From Bacillota bacterium (lineage in GTDB: Bacteria; Bacillota; Clostridia; Christensenellales; CAG-138), in assembly GCA_016282255.1 (NCBI GenBank), contig JAEEKE010000091.1:1-41109 (forward strand): DNA of 41,109 nucleotides, written 5' to 3'. The notes below the pieces were generated by a model. The model worked only from the letters and a program-made list of their open reading frames with translations. It did not search any database and was not told the origin of the DNA. Shown one piece after another: positions 32,151-41,038 of the stretch. The first letter of the stretch is position 1. Each line of letters starts with the position of its first letter. A program made the position numbers and the translations under genes.

Positions 32151-32223
32151 GAAAATATATTTTAAAAAACCCTAAAAATCGTTCCGTTTTTGGCGTTCTG
32201 AATTGTTTATTATATGTAAACAA

Positions 32224-32373
32224 AAAAAGGATGGATCCTATACGTTCACCGTATCCAATTCCGCCACCATAACCGGATCAGTGACTTTCAACCAGTCCGG
32301 CGTTTTGCAAATTGTGTTATCAGGCGGAGGTCTTCCATCCTATACTTTTACAATCAGAGTACTGTTAAATTAA
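32224..32373 (+). pseudogene. C-terminal remnant of a lost protein gene
   Basis: The last 45-50 codons of an otherwise absent gene are open to a TAA at 32371-32373, without a start codon. The product includes GSYTFTVSNSATITGSVTFN and, further on, PSYTFTIRVLLN, a beta-rich, repeat-like pattern (SYTFTV and SYTFTI) typical of the end of a surface protein. GC content rises inside this piece compared with the DNA before it. The family is not identified. Confidence 0.5.
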
Positions 32374-32394
32374 TTAAGAAACGAGGTGTTAACT

Positions 32395-33336
32395 ATGAAT
32401 ACAGCAGCCAGTCGAAGATCCGGCCGCATATCTGTCCTGTGTATCATTCTCTGCTTAACTGTTTTGCTTGCCGCCTGCGCAAGGACCGGCGACACGCCCC
32501 TCCCCACGGAGGAGCCGACCGCCGAAATACCGACGACGGAGCCGACCGCCGGAGGGTCGGCGCCGCGTCCCACATTGCCGCCTACGCCCGAACCGCCCGT
32601 CGTGCCGACCGCGCCTCCCCCCGACCCCGATATCCCCGCCGACGAGCTTTTCATCGACGCTGCATGGCCGTTCGTGGAATATATCTCGGAGCTCTACGGA
32701 TACGAATGCAGCAGGGACAATGTCGATTGCGATTCCTATAAGATACTGGGACAGGACGTTTACGAAGCCGTGTTGTTCTTCCCCGATCCCGGCTCGGGTA
32801 CGGCGACGATACGCTCAAACGTCCGAAACCAAAAGGGAACGGACGAATTCAAGCCTGTCGGCATATTCATTGAGTTTTCCGGCCATCCTGCGGATTGGTA
32901 TGATTATCTTGAAGGCTATGCATTTTACGGCAGGATCCTGACCGTCACCGCCGAAGACGTCAGCGCCTATGGCTGCACCGCCGCGCCCGGCAGCGACGAA
33001 TTCAAAGAAGCGCTCATCGCCTGTTGGGCGAAAAAACTTGTATCCGAGCTCATGAACGCGCCAGAGGACGATCCGATGCGATGCGTCGAAGCCGATTGGA
33101 CAAGCTGGGACAATGGCGGCGGCGTATCGCTGGTCATGAGACCCGCGGATCCCGATAAGCTGTTTTCCGTATTGGAGAATGCCTGCTCGTTCTGCATCCC
33201 CGCAGAGAAGCCTTGGCTTGAGTACGAGCACTTCGGCTGGTATGCGGCCAGCTTCTGGGTCGAATTCGAGCAGAATGCGGACGGCAGCTACAGCGCCCCC
33301 ATCTTCGATTACGAGATGCATCTGCAGAACCCGTAA
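32395..33336 (+). CDS. Lipoprotein with Pro/Thr linker, unknown function
   Basis: 313 residues from the ATG at 32395, which has GAGGTG at 7 bp; a GTG nine bases earlier overlaps this site and is less likely. The signal peptide ends in the lipobox LAAC, so the mature protein is lipid-anchored outside. A linker of about 50 residues (TEEPTAEIPTTEPTAG, then PTLPPTPEPPVVP) leads to a domain of about 230 residues with several Trp and acidic clusters (WDNGGGVSLVMRP, CSFCIPAEKPWLEYEHFGWY). It resembles the 8438 and 9398 lipoproteins only in the linker, not in the domain. I do not recognise the family. It follows an AT-rich, disturbed region. Confidence 0.8.
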   Translation: MNTAASRRSGRISVLCIILCLTVLLAACARTGDTPLPTEEPTAEIPTTEPTAGGSAPRPTLPPTPEPPVVPTAPPPDPDIPADELFIDAAWPFVEYISELYGYECSRDNVDCDSYKILGQDVYEAVLFFPDPGSGTATIRSNVRNQKGTDEFKPVGIFIEFSGHPADWYDYLEGYAFYGRILTVTAEDVSAYGCTAAPGSDEFKEALIACWAKKLVSELMNAPEDDPMRCVEADWTSWDNGGGVSLVMRPADPDKLFSVLENACSFCIPAEKPWLEYEHFGWYAASFWVEFEQNADGSYSAPIFDYEMHLQNP

Positions 33337-33404
33337 CCATGCGATTCGCCGGGAGTCCGTTCCTCCGACCAATGCTCCGATAAGAAACGGATCTGCTGAG
33401 AATA

Positions 33405-33443
33405 TCAAAATAACACAAACTGCCGCGGGTCTCCCCGCGGCAG
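33405..33443 (-). terminator. arcC terminator
   Basis: A 10-bp perfect stem CTGCCGCGGG / CCCGCGGCAG (33420-33429, 33434-33443). On the minus strand it is followed by TTTGTGTTATTTT. It also stops the plus-strand lipoprotein transcript less well (GGTTTTATT). Confidence 0.75.
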
Positions 33444-33460
33444 CTTGGTTTTATTCCGTT

Positions 33461-34402
33461 TTATCCGATCACGGTGGTGCCGGCCCTGCCCTCGAGGGCT
33501 TCCACGGCCTTGTCGAGCGAGGTGATGATCGCCCTGCGGCCGGGCTTGCCGGTCACGAACCTGATCGCGGCCTCGACCTTGGGCAGCATGGAGCCGGGCG
33601 CGAACTGGCCCTCGGCGATGTATTCCTTCGCCTCGGCGACGGTCAGCTCGGTCAGCTTCCTCTGGTCGGGCTTGCCGAAGTTGACGCAGACGTTCTCCAC
33701 GGCGGTCAGGATCACGAGCGCGTCGGCGTCGATATCCTCGGCGAGCTTCTCGCTGGCGAGGTCCTTGTCGATGACGGCCGCGGTGCCGATATAGTTGCCG
33801 TGCTCATCCTTGATGACGGGGATGCCGCCGCCGCCGACGGTGATCGGGATGAAGCCGCCGTCGATCAGGCACTTCACGGCGTCGAGCTCGACGATCTCGA
33901 CCGGCATGGGCGAAGCGACGACACGGCGCCAGCCGCGGCCCGCATCCTCCTTCATGGTGTAGCCCTTCTCCTCGGCGAGCTGCTTCGCGGTCTCCTCGTT
34001 ATAGAAGGGGCCGATGGGCTTGGAGGGGTTTTTGAACTTGGGGTCGTCCTTATCGACGACGACCTGGGTGACGACGGTCACGACGCGCTTCTTATTGCCG
34101 CGCGCGCGCAGGACCTTTTCGAGCCCCTGCTGCATATGATAACCGATATAGCCCTGGCTCATCGCGCCGCAGACGTCGAAGGGCATCGCGGGGGTCTGTG
34201 AAGCGGCGTACTCGTTCTGGATGACGATGCGGCCGACCTGGGGGCCGTTGCCGTGCGCGAGCACCACGTTATAGCCGCTTTCGATGATATCGGCAATGTA
34301 TTCGCTGGTCTTTTCAACGACCTCGAGCTGGCTTTCCGCGGTCGCGGGCTTTCCCGCTTCCTGAAGGGCGTTGCCGCCCAGAGCAATGACGATCCTGTTC
34401 AT
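33461..34402 (-). CDS. arcC: Carbamate kinase
   Basis: 313 residues from the ATG at 34400-34402, which has GGAG upstream; the open frame reaches 34453 but lacks a ribosome site there. Diagnostic motifs are IVIALGGNALQ at the start, VVLAHGNGPQVG, the central SPMPVEIVELDAV, ITVGGGGIPV, and FAPGSMLPKVEAA with FVTGKPGRRAIITSL at the end. The cytosolic enzyme interconverts ATP plus carbamate with ADP plus carbamoyl phosphate, and in fermenters it makes ATP from carbamoyl phosphate released by arginine or purine breakdown. It is a single gene with its own promoter and terminator. argF is in the same window but distant, and no arginine deiminase gene is seen. Confidence 0.96.
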   Translation of the reverse strand: MNRIVIALGGNALQEAGKPATAESQLEVVEKTSEYIADIIESGYNVVLAHGNGPQVGRIVIQNEYAASQTPAMPFDVCGAMSQGYIGYHMQQGLEKVLRARGNKKRVVTVVTQVVVDKDDPKFKNPSKPIGPFYNEETAKQLAEEKGYTMKEDAGRGWRRVVASPMPVEIVELDAVKCLIDGGFIPITVGGGGIPVIKDEHGNYIGTAAVIDKDLASEKLAEDIDADALVILTAVENVCVNFGKPDQRKLTELTVAEAKEYIAEGQFAPGSMLPKVEAAIRFVTGKPGRRAIITSLDKAVEALEGRAGTTVIG

Positions 34403-34452
34403 ATCGATTCTCCGTTGATGAAAAATAATAAGCGGCTGAACCGCCAATTGCA

Positions 34453-34481
34453 ATTATGCCAGTTATTTACGCAAAAGTCAA
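34453..34481 (-). promoter_or_regulatory. arcC promoter
   Basis: On the minus strand TTGACT (34476-34481), 17-bp spacer, CATAAT (34453-34458), about 50 bp from the start codon. Confidence 0.7.
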
Positions 34482-34543
34482 CCGACAAAAAGCGTTTTTC
34501 GGCGCGGCGGAGGCGAAAAGCGAAAATATAATCGCTGCCGCAT

Positions 34544-34587
34544 GCCTTCCCCTCCGAAAGGAAGGCGGCCCGGAGGGCCGGATGAGG
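34544..34587. repeat. Palindromic intergenic repeat
   Basis: Two adjoining hairpins: GCCTTCC (34544-34550) with GGAAGGC (34560-34566), then GGCCC (34567-34571) with GGGCC (34575-34579), followed by GGATGAGG. Elements of this form, with a purine-rich tail GGATGAGG, are often scattered between genes in clostridial genomes. Only one copy is in this window. Confidence 0.5.
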
Positions 34588-34638
34588 CGGAAAACCTCAC
34601 CATTGCCCATGCCGGGATCATCCCGCGGTCCCGGGGTC

Positions 34639-34667
34639 TGTACAAACCCCTTTTATTTTGGTATAAT
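34639..34667 (+). promoter_or_regulatory. Promoter of the TtcA-like gene
   Basis: TGTACA (34639-34644, 4 of 6 match), 17-bp spacer, perfect TATAAT (34662-34667), 33 bp from the start codon. Confidence 0.55.
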
Positions 34668-34699
34668 ATTATTTTAAAGGCCACTGTACGGAGAGACGC

Positions 34700-35521
34700 A
34701 TGAAACAGGTGCTCGGCTGCATCCGCCGCGCGGATGAAAAATACGATATGATACACGACGGGGACAGGATCTGCGTCGGCGTGAGCGGGGGCAAGGACAG
34801 CCTTTTGCTCATGTACGGGCTCAAGCTCTACCAAATGTTCTCGAAAAAGAAATACGGGCTTTGCGCGGTCATGCTCGACCTCGGGCTCGTCGAACAGGAT
34901 ACGAGCGGGATCGAGGCCTTCGCCAAGGCGCACGATATCGACTTTGAGGTGAGGAAGACCGACATCGGCGACGTGGTCTTCAATATCCGCAAGGACAAGA
35001 GCCCCTGCGCGATGTGCGCCAAGATGCGGCGCGGCGCGCTCAACGACATCGCCGTCTCCAAGGGCTGCAACCTGGTTGCCCTCGGCCACAACCGCGAGGA
35101 CGTGATCGAGACCTTCCTTCTGAGCCTGTTCTTTGAGGCGAGGCTCAACACCTTCGCCCCCGTGACCTACCTCGGCCGCAAGGGCGTGACCGTCATCCGA
35201 CCCCTCGTGTTCTACCCCGAGCGGGACGCGATCAACGCGGCGAGGCGGCTGGAGGTGCCCGTTCTCAAGGCAAACTGCCCCGTGGCGGGCAAGACCAAGC
35301 GCGAGGATATGCGCCTGCTGCTGCAGGATTTCCGCCACATCGTGCCGGACGTGGAGACCAAGCTGATGAAAGCCATCGCCGATACGCATAAGTACGGCAT
35401 GTGGGACCGGATGAAGCTGCCCCCGAGGCAGACCGGCGGCGTCTTTATGGGCGAATGCGACCCGCTGGCGCTTTCATGCACGCAGCCGGATGAAGGTTCG
35501 GCTGACGAAACCGATGAATAA
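34700..35521 (+). CDS. TtcA/TtuA-like tRNA sulfurtransferase (PP-loop ATPase)
   Basis: 273 residues. The PP-loop SGGKDS is at 29-34, where ATP is bound to activate a tRNA base. The TtcA family uses three Cys to hold a 4Fe-4S cluster: CAMC gives Cys103 and Cys106, and ANCPVAGK gives Cys193. GHNREDVIETFLLSLF (129-144) matches the conserved TtcA loop. The family adds sulfur to C32 of tRNA, or in related proteins to U54. The last 30 residues extend past the usual core and are acidic (DEGSADETDE). GGAGAG precedes the ATG. The tRNA position is not settled from sequence. Confidence 0.88.
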   Translation: MKQVLGCIRRADEKYDMIHDGDRICVGVSGGKDSLLLMYGLKLYQMFSKKKYGLCAVMLDLGLVEQDTSGIEAFAKAHDIDFEVRKTDIGDVVFNIRKDKSPCAMCAKMRRGALNDIAVSKGCNLVALGHNREDVIETFLLSLFFEARLNTFAPVTYLGRKGVTVIRPLVFYPERDAINAARRLEVPVLKANCPVAGKTKREDMRLLLQDFRHIVPDVETKLMKAIADTHKYGMWDRMKLPPRQTGGVFMGECDPLALSCTQPDEGSADETDE

Positions 35522-35595
35522 GCTCCGCACATGCCCGCATACCGGGCGGCGGACACGAATACTCTGGTTTTGATCCGAATAAGGAGGATCTTGAA

Positions 35596-36852
35596 ATGGA
35601 ATACTACAATATTGATCGCGAGCCGCGGAAGAAGCAGCGGACCGGCGCCAAGCCCTGGCAGGTCGCTTTTCTGATGCTGCTTACGGCGCTTCTGACCGCG
35701 GGCATCATCTTTGCGCTGCTGCTTTCGGGCGCCACGCGCTACACCGTCGTCGACTCAAAGAGCAAAAGCAGCACGGCCCTGCTCTCGACCCTGCTCGACG
35801 ATATCGAGAAATACTATTATTTCAGCGACGAGGGGCCGAGCACCGAGAAGCTTGCGGACGCCGCCGCGCATTCGATCGTGGACGCGGTGGGCGACCCCTA
35901 CGCCGCCTATTATTCCGAGGAGGAGTACGAATCCTTCCGCAGCTCGATCAGCGGCAACTACAAGGGCATCGGCGTGCTGGTCACGATGGATAAGGAGAAG
36001 GGCCTCTTCGTCGAGCGCGTCTATGAGGACACCCCGGCCGAGCGCGCGGGGCTGCTCGCGGGCGACTATATCTCCGAGGTCGACGGGCAGAACGTCATCG
36101 GCATGGAGCTGACGCCCGCGGCCGACCTGATCAGCGGCGAGGACGGCTCCACCGTGCATCTCGTTGTCCTGCGCGGGGAGGAAACGCTGAATATCGACGC
36201 CGTCAGGGGCGACGTATACATCCGCCGCGTCTACACCGAGCAGCTTGAAAACGGCATCGGCTACCTCCGCATAGAGTCCTTCACCGGCAACGCGGCGACC
36301 GAGTTCGACGCCGCGCTCGACGGCCTGCTTGAGAGCGGCATCACCTCGCTCATCATCGACGTGCGCGGCAACCCCGGCGGCACGCTCGACACGGTCGTTT
36401 CGATAGCGGACCGCATCCTGCCCGAATGCGTGATAACGACGCTTGAGGGCAAGCTCGTCACCCCGCCCGAGGTGCACCGTTCCGACGCGGAGCACTGCAT
36501 CGACCTGCCCCTGATCGTGCTCACGAACGGCGAATCCGCCTCCGCGAGCGAGATCTTCGCTTCCGCCGTGCAGGAAAACGGCGCGGGCCGCATCCTCGGC
36601 ACCAACACCTTCGGCAAGGGCATCGTGCAGACGAGCTGGGAGGTGCTGCCCGGGCAGGGCTACATCAAGCTGACCACCGACGTGTACCTGACGCCGAACG
36701 GCAATATGATCCACGGCATCGGCGTTGCGCCGGATATCGAGGTCGCGCAGGATCCCGAGCTTGAGAACACCGATATCTTCTTCATCATGCGCGACATGCG
36801 CGAGAGGGATCTTCAGCTCAATGCGGCGATAGGGCTGCTGAACGCCCAATAA
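35596..36852 (+). CDS. S41 family carboxy-terminal processing protease (CtpA-like)
   Basis: 418 residues with AGGAGG 7-8 bp before the ATG. A cytoplasmic, basic start (residues 1-19) precedes one transmembrane helix (about 21-45), so the enzyme faces outward. A PDZ domain spans about 115-200 (YKGIGVLVTMDKEKGLFVER, GLLAGDYISEVDGQNV). The protease core has LIIDVRGNPGGTLDTVV, SASASEIF with Ser316 and TFGKGIVQ with Lys341, the Ser-Lys pair at the 25-residue spacing seen in Tsp/CtpB. The family trims the C-termini of exported proteins and takes part in wall maintenance or spore signalling. It ends in LNAAIGLLNAQ with no extra domain. Confidence 0.94.
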   Translation: MEYYNIDREPRKKQRTGAKPWQVAFLMLLTALLTAGIIFALLLSGATRYTVVDSKSKSSTALLSTLLDDIEKYYYFSDEGPSTEKLADAAAHSIVDAVGDPYAAYYSEEEYESFRSSISGNYKGIGVLVTMDKEKGLFVERVYEDTPAERAGLLAGDYISEVDGQNVIGMELTPAADLISGEDGSTVHLVVLRGEETLNIDAVRGDVYIRRVYTEQLENGIGYLRIESFTGNAATEFDAALDGLLESGITSLIIDVRGNPGGTLDTVVSIADRILPECVITTLEGKLVTPPEVHRSDAEHCIDLPLIVLTNGESASASEIFASAVQENGAGRILGTNTFGKGIVQTSWEVLPGQGYIKLTTDVYLTPNGNMIHGIGVAPDIEVAQDPELENTDIFFIMRDMRERDLQLNAAIGLLNAQ

Positions 36853-36857
36853 AAGGC

Positions 36858-36886
36858 TTGCAATCGGCGCCTTTTCGCGCTAAAAT
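36858..36886 (+). promoter_or_regulatory. Promoter of the hutD-mfd unit
   Basis: TTGCAA (36858-36863), 17-bp spacer, TAAAAT (36881-36886). An AAAAGGC / GCCTTTT pair (36851-36857, 36869-36875) overlaps it and may act as a weak terminator for the protease gene. Confidence 0.6.
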
Positions 36887-36977
36887 AGTCTAAATGAATA
36901 TGCACGGCACCCGGATGGTCCCGGAGGGCACCCCCTCCAAGGCGCGATCCGGGCTGTTGCCGTTGAGAAAGGGAACT

Positions 36978-37553
36978 ATGCTTCGAATAACCTTTATCGA
37001 AAAAGCCGATATGAAGACCACCCGCTGGAGCGGCGGCACCACCACCGAGCTTCTGATACTGCCCAGGGGCGCGGATTATGCCTCAAGGGATTTTCTCGTT
37101 CGCATCAGCACCGCGCTGGTGGAGCTGGAGAGCTCGGACTTCACCCCTCTGCCCGACTATGAGCGCCTGATAGGCTCCGTCGAGGGCGTGATGCGGCTCA
37201 CCCACCGCTTCCCCGCGGGCAGGGCTGCGGCCGTCATCGAGCCCGTTTCGTCGGTGCACCGCTTCGACGGCGGCGTGCCGACCCACTGCGAGGGGAAAGC
37301 CCGGGACCTCAATCTGATGCTGAGGAAGGGCCGGACCGAGGGTACGCTCACCTTCATGGACGCGGGCGAATACGCGATGCTGCCGATCGCAGAGAACGAA
37401 TACGTGTTGACCTACGACCTCGCCTCCGGCACGGCGCGCCTTGCCGAGGCGGACGAGCCGGACTTTCTCGCCTTCAGCGCCGAGGGGCCGACCGCCGTCT
37501 TCACCGTCCGTCTGAAAGAAAACGCCGTAAACGCTCAAAAAGAGGAGCTTTGA
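36978..37553 (+). CDS. HutD/Ves family protein
   Basis: 191 residues from the ATG at 36978, which follows GAAAGGG at 5-6 bp; the frame is open to 36894 but without a ribosome site or family-like sequence. The cupin-like family is recognised by TTRWSGGTTTELLILP near residue 14, then DFLVRISTALVELESSDF, FTPLPDYERLIGSVEG and KARDLNLMLRKG. HutD proteins occur with histidine-use genes, but no hut genes are here, and function is not well established. It ends 1 bp before the mfd start codon, so the two are probably translated together. Confidence 0.85.
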   Translation: MLRITFIEKADMKTTRWSGGTTTELLILPRGADYASRDFLVRISTALVELESSDFTPLPDYERLIGSVEGVMRLTHRFPAGRAAAVIEPVSSVHRFDGGVPTHCEGKARDLNLMLRKGRTEGTLTFMDAGEYAMLPIAENEYVLTYDLASGTARLAEADEPDFLAFSAEGPTAVFTVRLKENAVNAQKEEL

Positions 37554-37554
37554 A

Positions 37555-40500
37555 TTGGATAAACCGCACCAAAACCCCATACAGCCGCTCTTCCGCATCT
37601 TCGACCGCTCCGAGGAGTTCACGCGCCTAAGGGACGATCTGATAAACGCGCGCGGCCCCGTCAGCGTGTTCGGCCTGGGCGAAGCGCACCGCACGCATAT
37701 CGCCGCGGCGCTGCACGCGTCGCTCTCGGGTCCCACCCTCGTGATAACGCCCTCGGCGCAGGCCGCGCGGCGCGCGTACGAGGAGCTTTCCTGCTACCAT
37801 GAGAACACGCTGCTCTTCCCCATCCGCGAGACGCCGCTCAACGCGCATACCTACGTGCAGAGCCAGGAGATCGGTTTCCGCCGCCTGCGCGCGATGCTCG
37901 CGCTGCTCGCGGGCGAAAGGCTGATCGTCGTGGCCCCGATCGAGGCCGTTATGCAGCGCATGGCGCCCCCGCGGGCGATCGAGGCCTGCACCCACACCGT
38001 GCGCATCGGCATGGAGATCTCGCCCGATTCGCTCGTTAAGCGCTTCGTCGCCGCGGGCTATTCGCGCGAGGAGCTCTGCGAGGGCCGCGGCCAGTTCGCA
38101 AGGCGCGGCGGCTATATCGATATCTTCCCCGTCACGGCCGACGACCCTGTCCGCATAGAGTTCTTCGGCGACGAGGTGGACACCATGCGCGAATTCGACC
38201 CCGTCTCCCAGCGCTCCACCGAGAACATCTCCCTTGCGGTGATCCCGCCCGCCACCGAGCTGCCGCTCGACCGCGATATGCGGCAGAAGGGCATCGCGGC
38301 GCTCCGCGGCAAGGCGCGCTACGAGCTGGAGACCGAGAAGCTGCGCGAGGGGATGACGCCCGAGAACGCGCTTTCGCTGCTGCCCGTGTTCTGCCGCGAG
38401 GACGTGACGATCCTCGACTATCTGCCGGAGGACGCGGTGATCCTCATCGACGAGCCCGCCCGCGTGGACGAGAGCGCGCGCTTTGCGTATTCGCAGTTCA
38501 TGGACAACTACGGAAGCGTGATAAGGAGCGGCGAGGGGCACGAGCTGCAGGTGCAGCTCATCAACGCCCCGAGCTCGATCTTCCAGCGCCTCGACCGCGG
38601 CCGCACCGCCATGCTCTTCGCGCTCACGAGGAGCCTTGCCTCGATCCGCGCAAAGGACCTCGTCAAGTTCGATACGCGCCCGATCCCCCGCTACATCCCC
38701 GGCGACACCGCCCTGCGCGACGATATCGCGCTGTGGAAGCAGAAGGATTATTCGATACTTCTTTACGCCGGCGAGCACGGGGAGAGGCTTTCCGACATGC
38801 TCCTCGACCTCGGCGTCGAGGCGGCGGCCGTGCCCTCGCTCGACCGCGAGCCCCTCCCCCGCGAGGTGCTGATAATCGGCGGCTCGATCCCCAAGGGCTT
38901 CGAGTACCCGACGCTGCGCACGGCGGTCGTCTCGGAATACGAGTTCTTCGGCGCCGGCCGCAGGCCCGCCGAGGCCGCAAAACCCCGGCGCGGCGCCAAT
39001 AAGCTGGACCTCTACGAGCTGGAGGTCGGCGACCTTATCGTGCACGAGGCGCACGGCATAGGGCGCTTCACGGGCGTGAACACGCTCGTTGTGGACGGCA
39101 AGACCCGCGATTACATCGAGCTCTCCTACCACGGCGGCGACAAGCTGTTCATCCCCACCGACCAGCTCGACCGCGTGCAGAAATACATCGGCGGCGACGT
39201 CGAAAAGCAGAAGCTCTCGCGCCTCGGCTCCGGCGAATGGCAGAAGACCGTTTCAAGGACCCGTCAGAGCGTGCGCCAGCTCGCCTTCGACCTCGTCAGG
39301 CTCTACGGCGAACGCTCCCGCAGGAAGGGCTTCAGCTTCTCCCCCGATACCGAGTGGCAGCAGCGCCTCGAGCTGAGCTTTCCCTACCGCGAGACGCCGG
39401 ATCAGCTCCGTTCCGTCGCCGAGATCAAGGCGGATATGGAGTCGGACCGCATCATGGACCGACTGCTCTGCGGCGACGTGGGCTACGGCAAGACCGAGGT
39501 CGCGCTGCGCGCCGCGTTCAAATGCGCGATGGACGGCAAGCAGTGCGCCTTCCTCGTGCCCACCACGATACTCGCCCAGCAGCATTACAACACCCTCTCC
39601 TCCCGCTACGCCGGTTTCCCGATAAGGGTGGAGCTCCTCTCCCGCTTCCGCACCGCCAAGGAACGCGCCGAGGTCAAGAAGGCCACGGCCGAGGGCGCGG
39701 TGGACGTGCTGATCGGCACGCACGCGCTGCTTGCGGGGGACGTCAAGTTCCGCGATCTCGGCCTGCTCATCATCGACGAGGAACAGCGCTTCGGCGTCAA
39801 CCACAAGGAGCAGATCAAGGAGATGAAGAAGACCGTGGACGTGCTGACCCTCTCCGCGACGCCGATCCCGCGCACGCTCCACATGAGCATGAGCGGCATC
39901 CGCGATATGAGCGTCATAGAGACGCCGCCCGAGGCGCGCTACCCCGTGCAGACCTACGTCATGGAATACTCCGACGCGGTCGTGCGCGAGGCGATCCTCA
40001 AGGAGCTGGGCAGGGGCGGGCAGGTCTACGTGGTCTACAACGTGGTCAGGACGATGGATTACTTCGTTGAGGAGCTCAGAAAACTCGTGCCCGAGGCGAG
40101 GATCGCCTATGCCCACGGGCAGATGCCCGAGCGCCAGCTCGAGAACACGATGCTGGACTTCCTTGAATACAAGCATGACGTGCTGGTCTGCTCCACCATC
40201 ATAGAGAGCGGCCTCGATATCTCGAACGTCAACACCCTCATCGTCTGCGACGCCGACAAGATGGGCCTCGCCCAGCTCTATCAGCTGCGCGGCAGGGTCG
40301 GCAGGGGGCAGCGCCTCGGCTACGCCTACCTGACCTTCCGCGAGAACAAGGTCATCTCCGAGATCGCCGACAAGCGGCTTGCCGCGATAAAGGAATTCAC
40401 GCAGTTCGGCGCGGGCTTCCGCATAGCGATGCGCGACCTTGAGATCCGCGGCGCGGGCGACATCCTCGGCGCCGAGCAGCACGGGCATATGGCCGAGGTC

Positions 40501-41025
40501 GGCTACGAGATGTACTGCAAGCTGATCGACGCCGCGATCCGCGAGGCGAAGGGTGAGACGGTGAAGCCCGTGTTCGACACGGTCATGGAGGTGCCCGTCG
40601 ACGCGAACATCCCGAAGAAATACATCGCCCGCGAGAGCGGACGCATGGAGATGTACAAGCGCATCGCCGCGATCGACGGCGTGGACGCCCTGCGCGACGT
40701 GCAGGATGAGCTGATCGACCGCTACGGCGACATCCCGCGGCCGGTGCAGAACCTGCTCGACATCGCGCTCGTGAAGCACCGCGCCTCGCAGCTCGGCGTG
40801 CTTTCGTTCACGGTCAGGGCCGGCGAAGCGAGGCTCGTCTTCAGCGAGAACGCGCCGATCGACGGCGAAAAGCTGTTCTTCGCGCTGAGGAGCATCGAGG
40901 GCGCGCAGCTGCAGGGCGGGGCGCGGATAACGCTCGTGCTCACGAAAAAACACGCCGAGACGGAGGAGATGTTCCGGTCGGCGGGCGAGACCGTCGCGGC
41001 GCTTCAAAGCTGCATCGACGGCTGA
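37555..41025 (+). CDS. mfd: Transcription-repair coupling factor Mfd
   Basis: 1156 residues, the usual length. The start is TTG, chosen because GAGGAG lies 8 bp upstream and the frame begins immediately after the HutD stop. Domains in order: UvrB-like N-terminal region (about 20-330), RNA polymerase-interacting CarD-like domain (about 482-546, ELEVGDLIVHEAHGIGRF), RecG-like helicase with Walker A GDVGYGKTE (640-648) and DEEQRFG (741-747), a second lobe with IIESGLDISNVNT and GRVGRG, and the C-terminal TRCF domain (about 1000-1110). Mfd pushes stalled RNA polymerase off DNA lesions and recruits UvrA. The sequence shows no break or frameshift. Confidence 0.97.
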   Translation: MDKPHQNPIQPLFRIFDRSEEFTRLRDDLINARGPVSVFGLGEAHRTHIAAALHASLSGPTLVITPSAQAARRAYEELSCYHENTLLFPIRETPLNAHTYVQSQEIGFRRLRAMLALLAGERLIVVAPIEAVMQRMAPPRAIEACTHTVRIGMEISPDSLVKRFVAAGYSREELCEGRGQFARRGGYIDIFPVTADDPVRIEFFGDEVDTMREFDPVSQRSTENISLAVIPPATELPLDRDMRQKGIAALRGKARYELETEKLREGMTPENALSLLPVFCREDVTILDYLPEDAVILIDEPARVDESARFAYSQFMDNYGSVIRSGEGHELQVQLINAPSSIFQRLDRGRTAMLFALTRSLASIRAKDLVKFDTRPIPRYIPGDTALRDDIALWKQKDYSILLYAGEHGERLSDMLLDLGVEAAAVPSLDREPLPREVLIIGGSIPKGFEYPTLRTAVVSEYEFFGAGRRPAEAAKPRRGANKLDLYELEVGDLIVHEAHGIGRFTGVNTLVVDGKTRDYIELSYHGGDKLFIPTDQLDRVQKYIGGDVEKQKLSRLGSGEWQKTVSRTRQSVRQLAFDLVRLYGERSRRKGFSFSPDTEWQQRLELSFPYRETPDQLRSVAEIKADMESDRIMDRLLCGDVGYGKTEVALRAAFKCAMDGKQCAFLVPTTILAQQHYNTLSSRYAGFPIRVELLSRFRTAKERAEVKKATAEGAVDVLIGTHALLAGDVKFRDLGLLIIDEEQRFGVNHKEQIKEMKKTVDVLTLSATPIPRTLHMSMSGIRDMSVIETPPEARYPVQTYVMEYSDAVVREAILKELGRGGQVYVVYNVVRTMDYFVEELRKLVPEARIAYAHGQMPERQLENTMLDFLEYKHDVLVCSTIIESGLDISNVNTLIVCDADKMGLAQLYQLRGRVGRGQRLGYAYLTFRENKVISEIADKRLAAIKEFTQFGAGFRIAMRDLEIRGAGDILGAEQHGHMAEVGYEMYCKLIDAAIREAKGETVKPVFDTVMEVPVDANIPKKYIARESGRMEMYKRIAAIDGVDALRDVQDELIDRYGDIPRPVQNLLDIALVKHRASQLGVLSFTVRAGEARLVFSENAPIDGEKLFFALRSIEGAQLQGGARITLVLTKKHAETEEMFRSAGETVAALQSCIDG

Positions 41026-41038
41026 AAGGAGATTTGAT

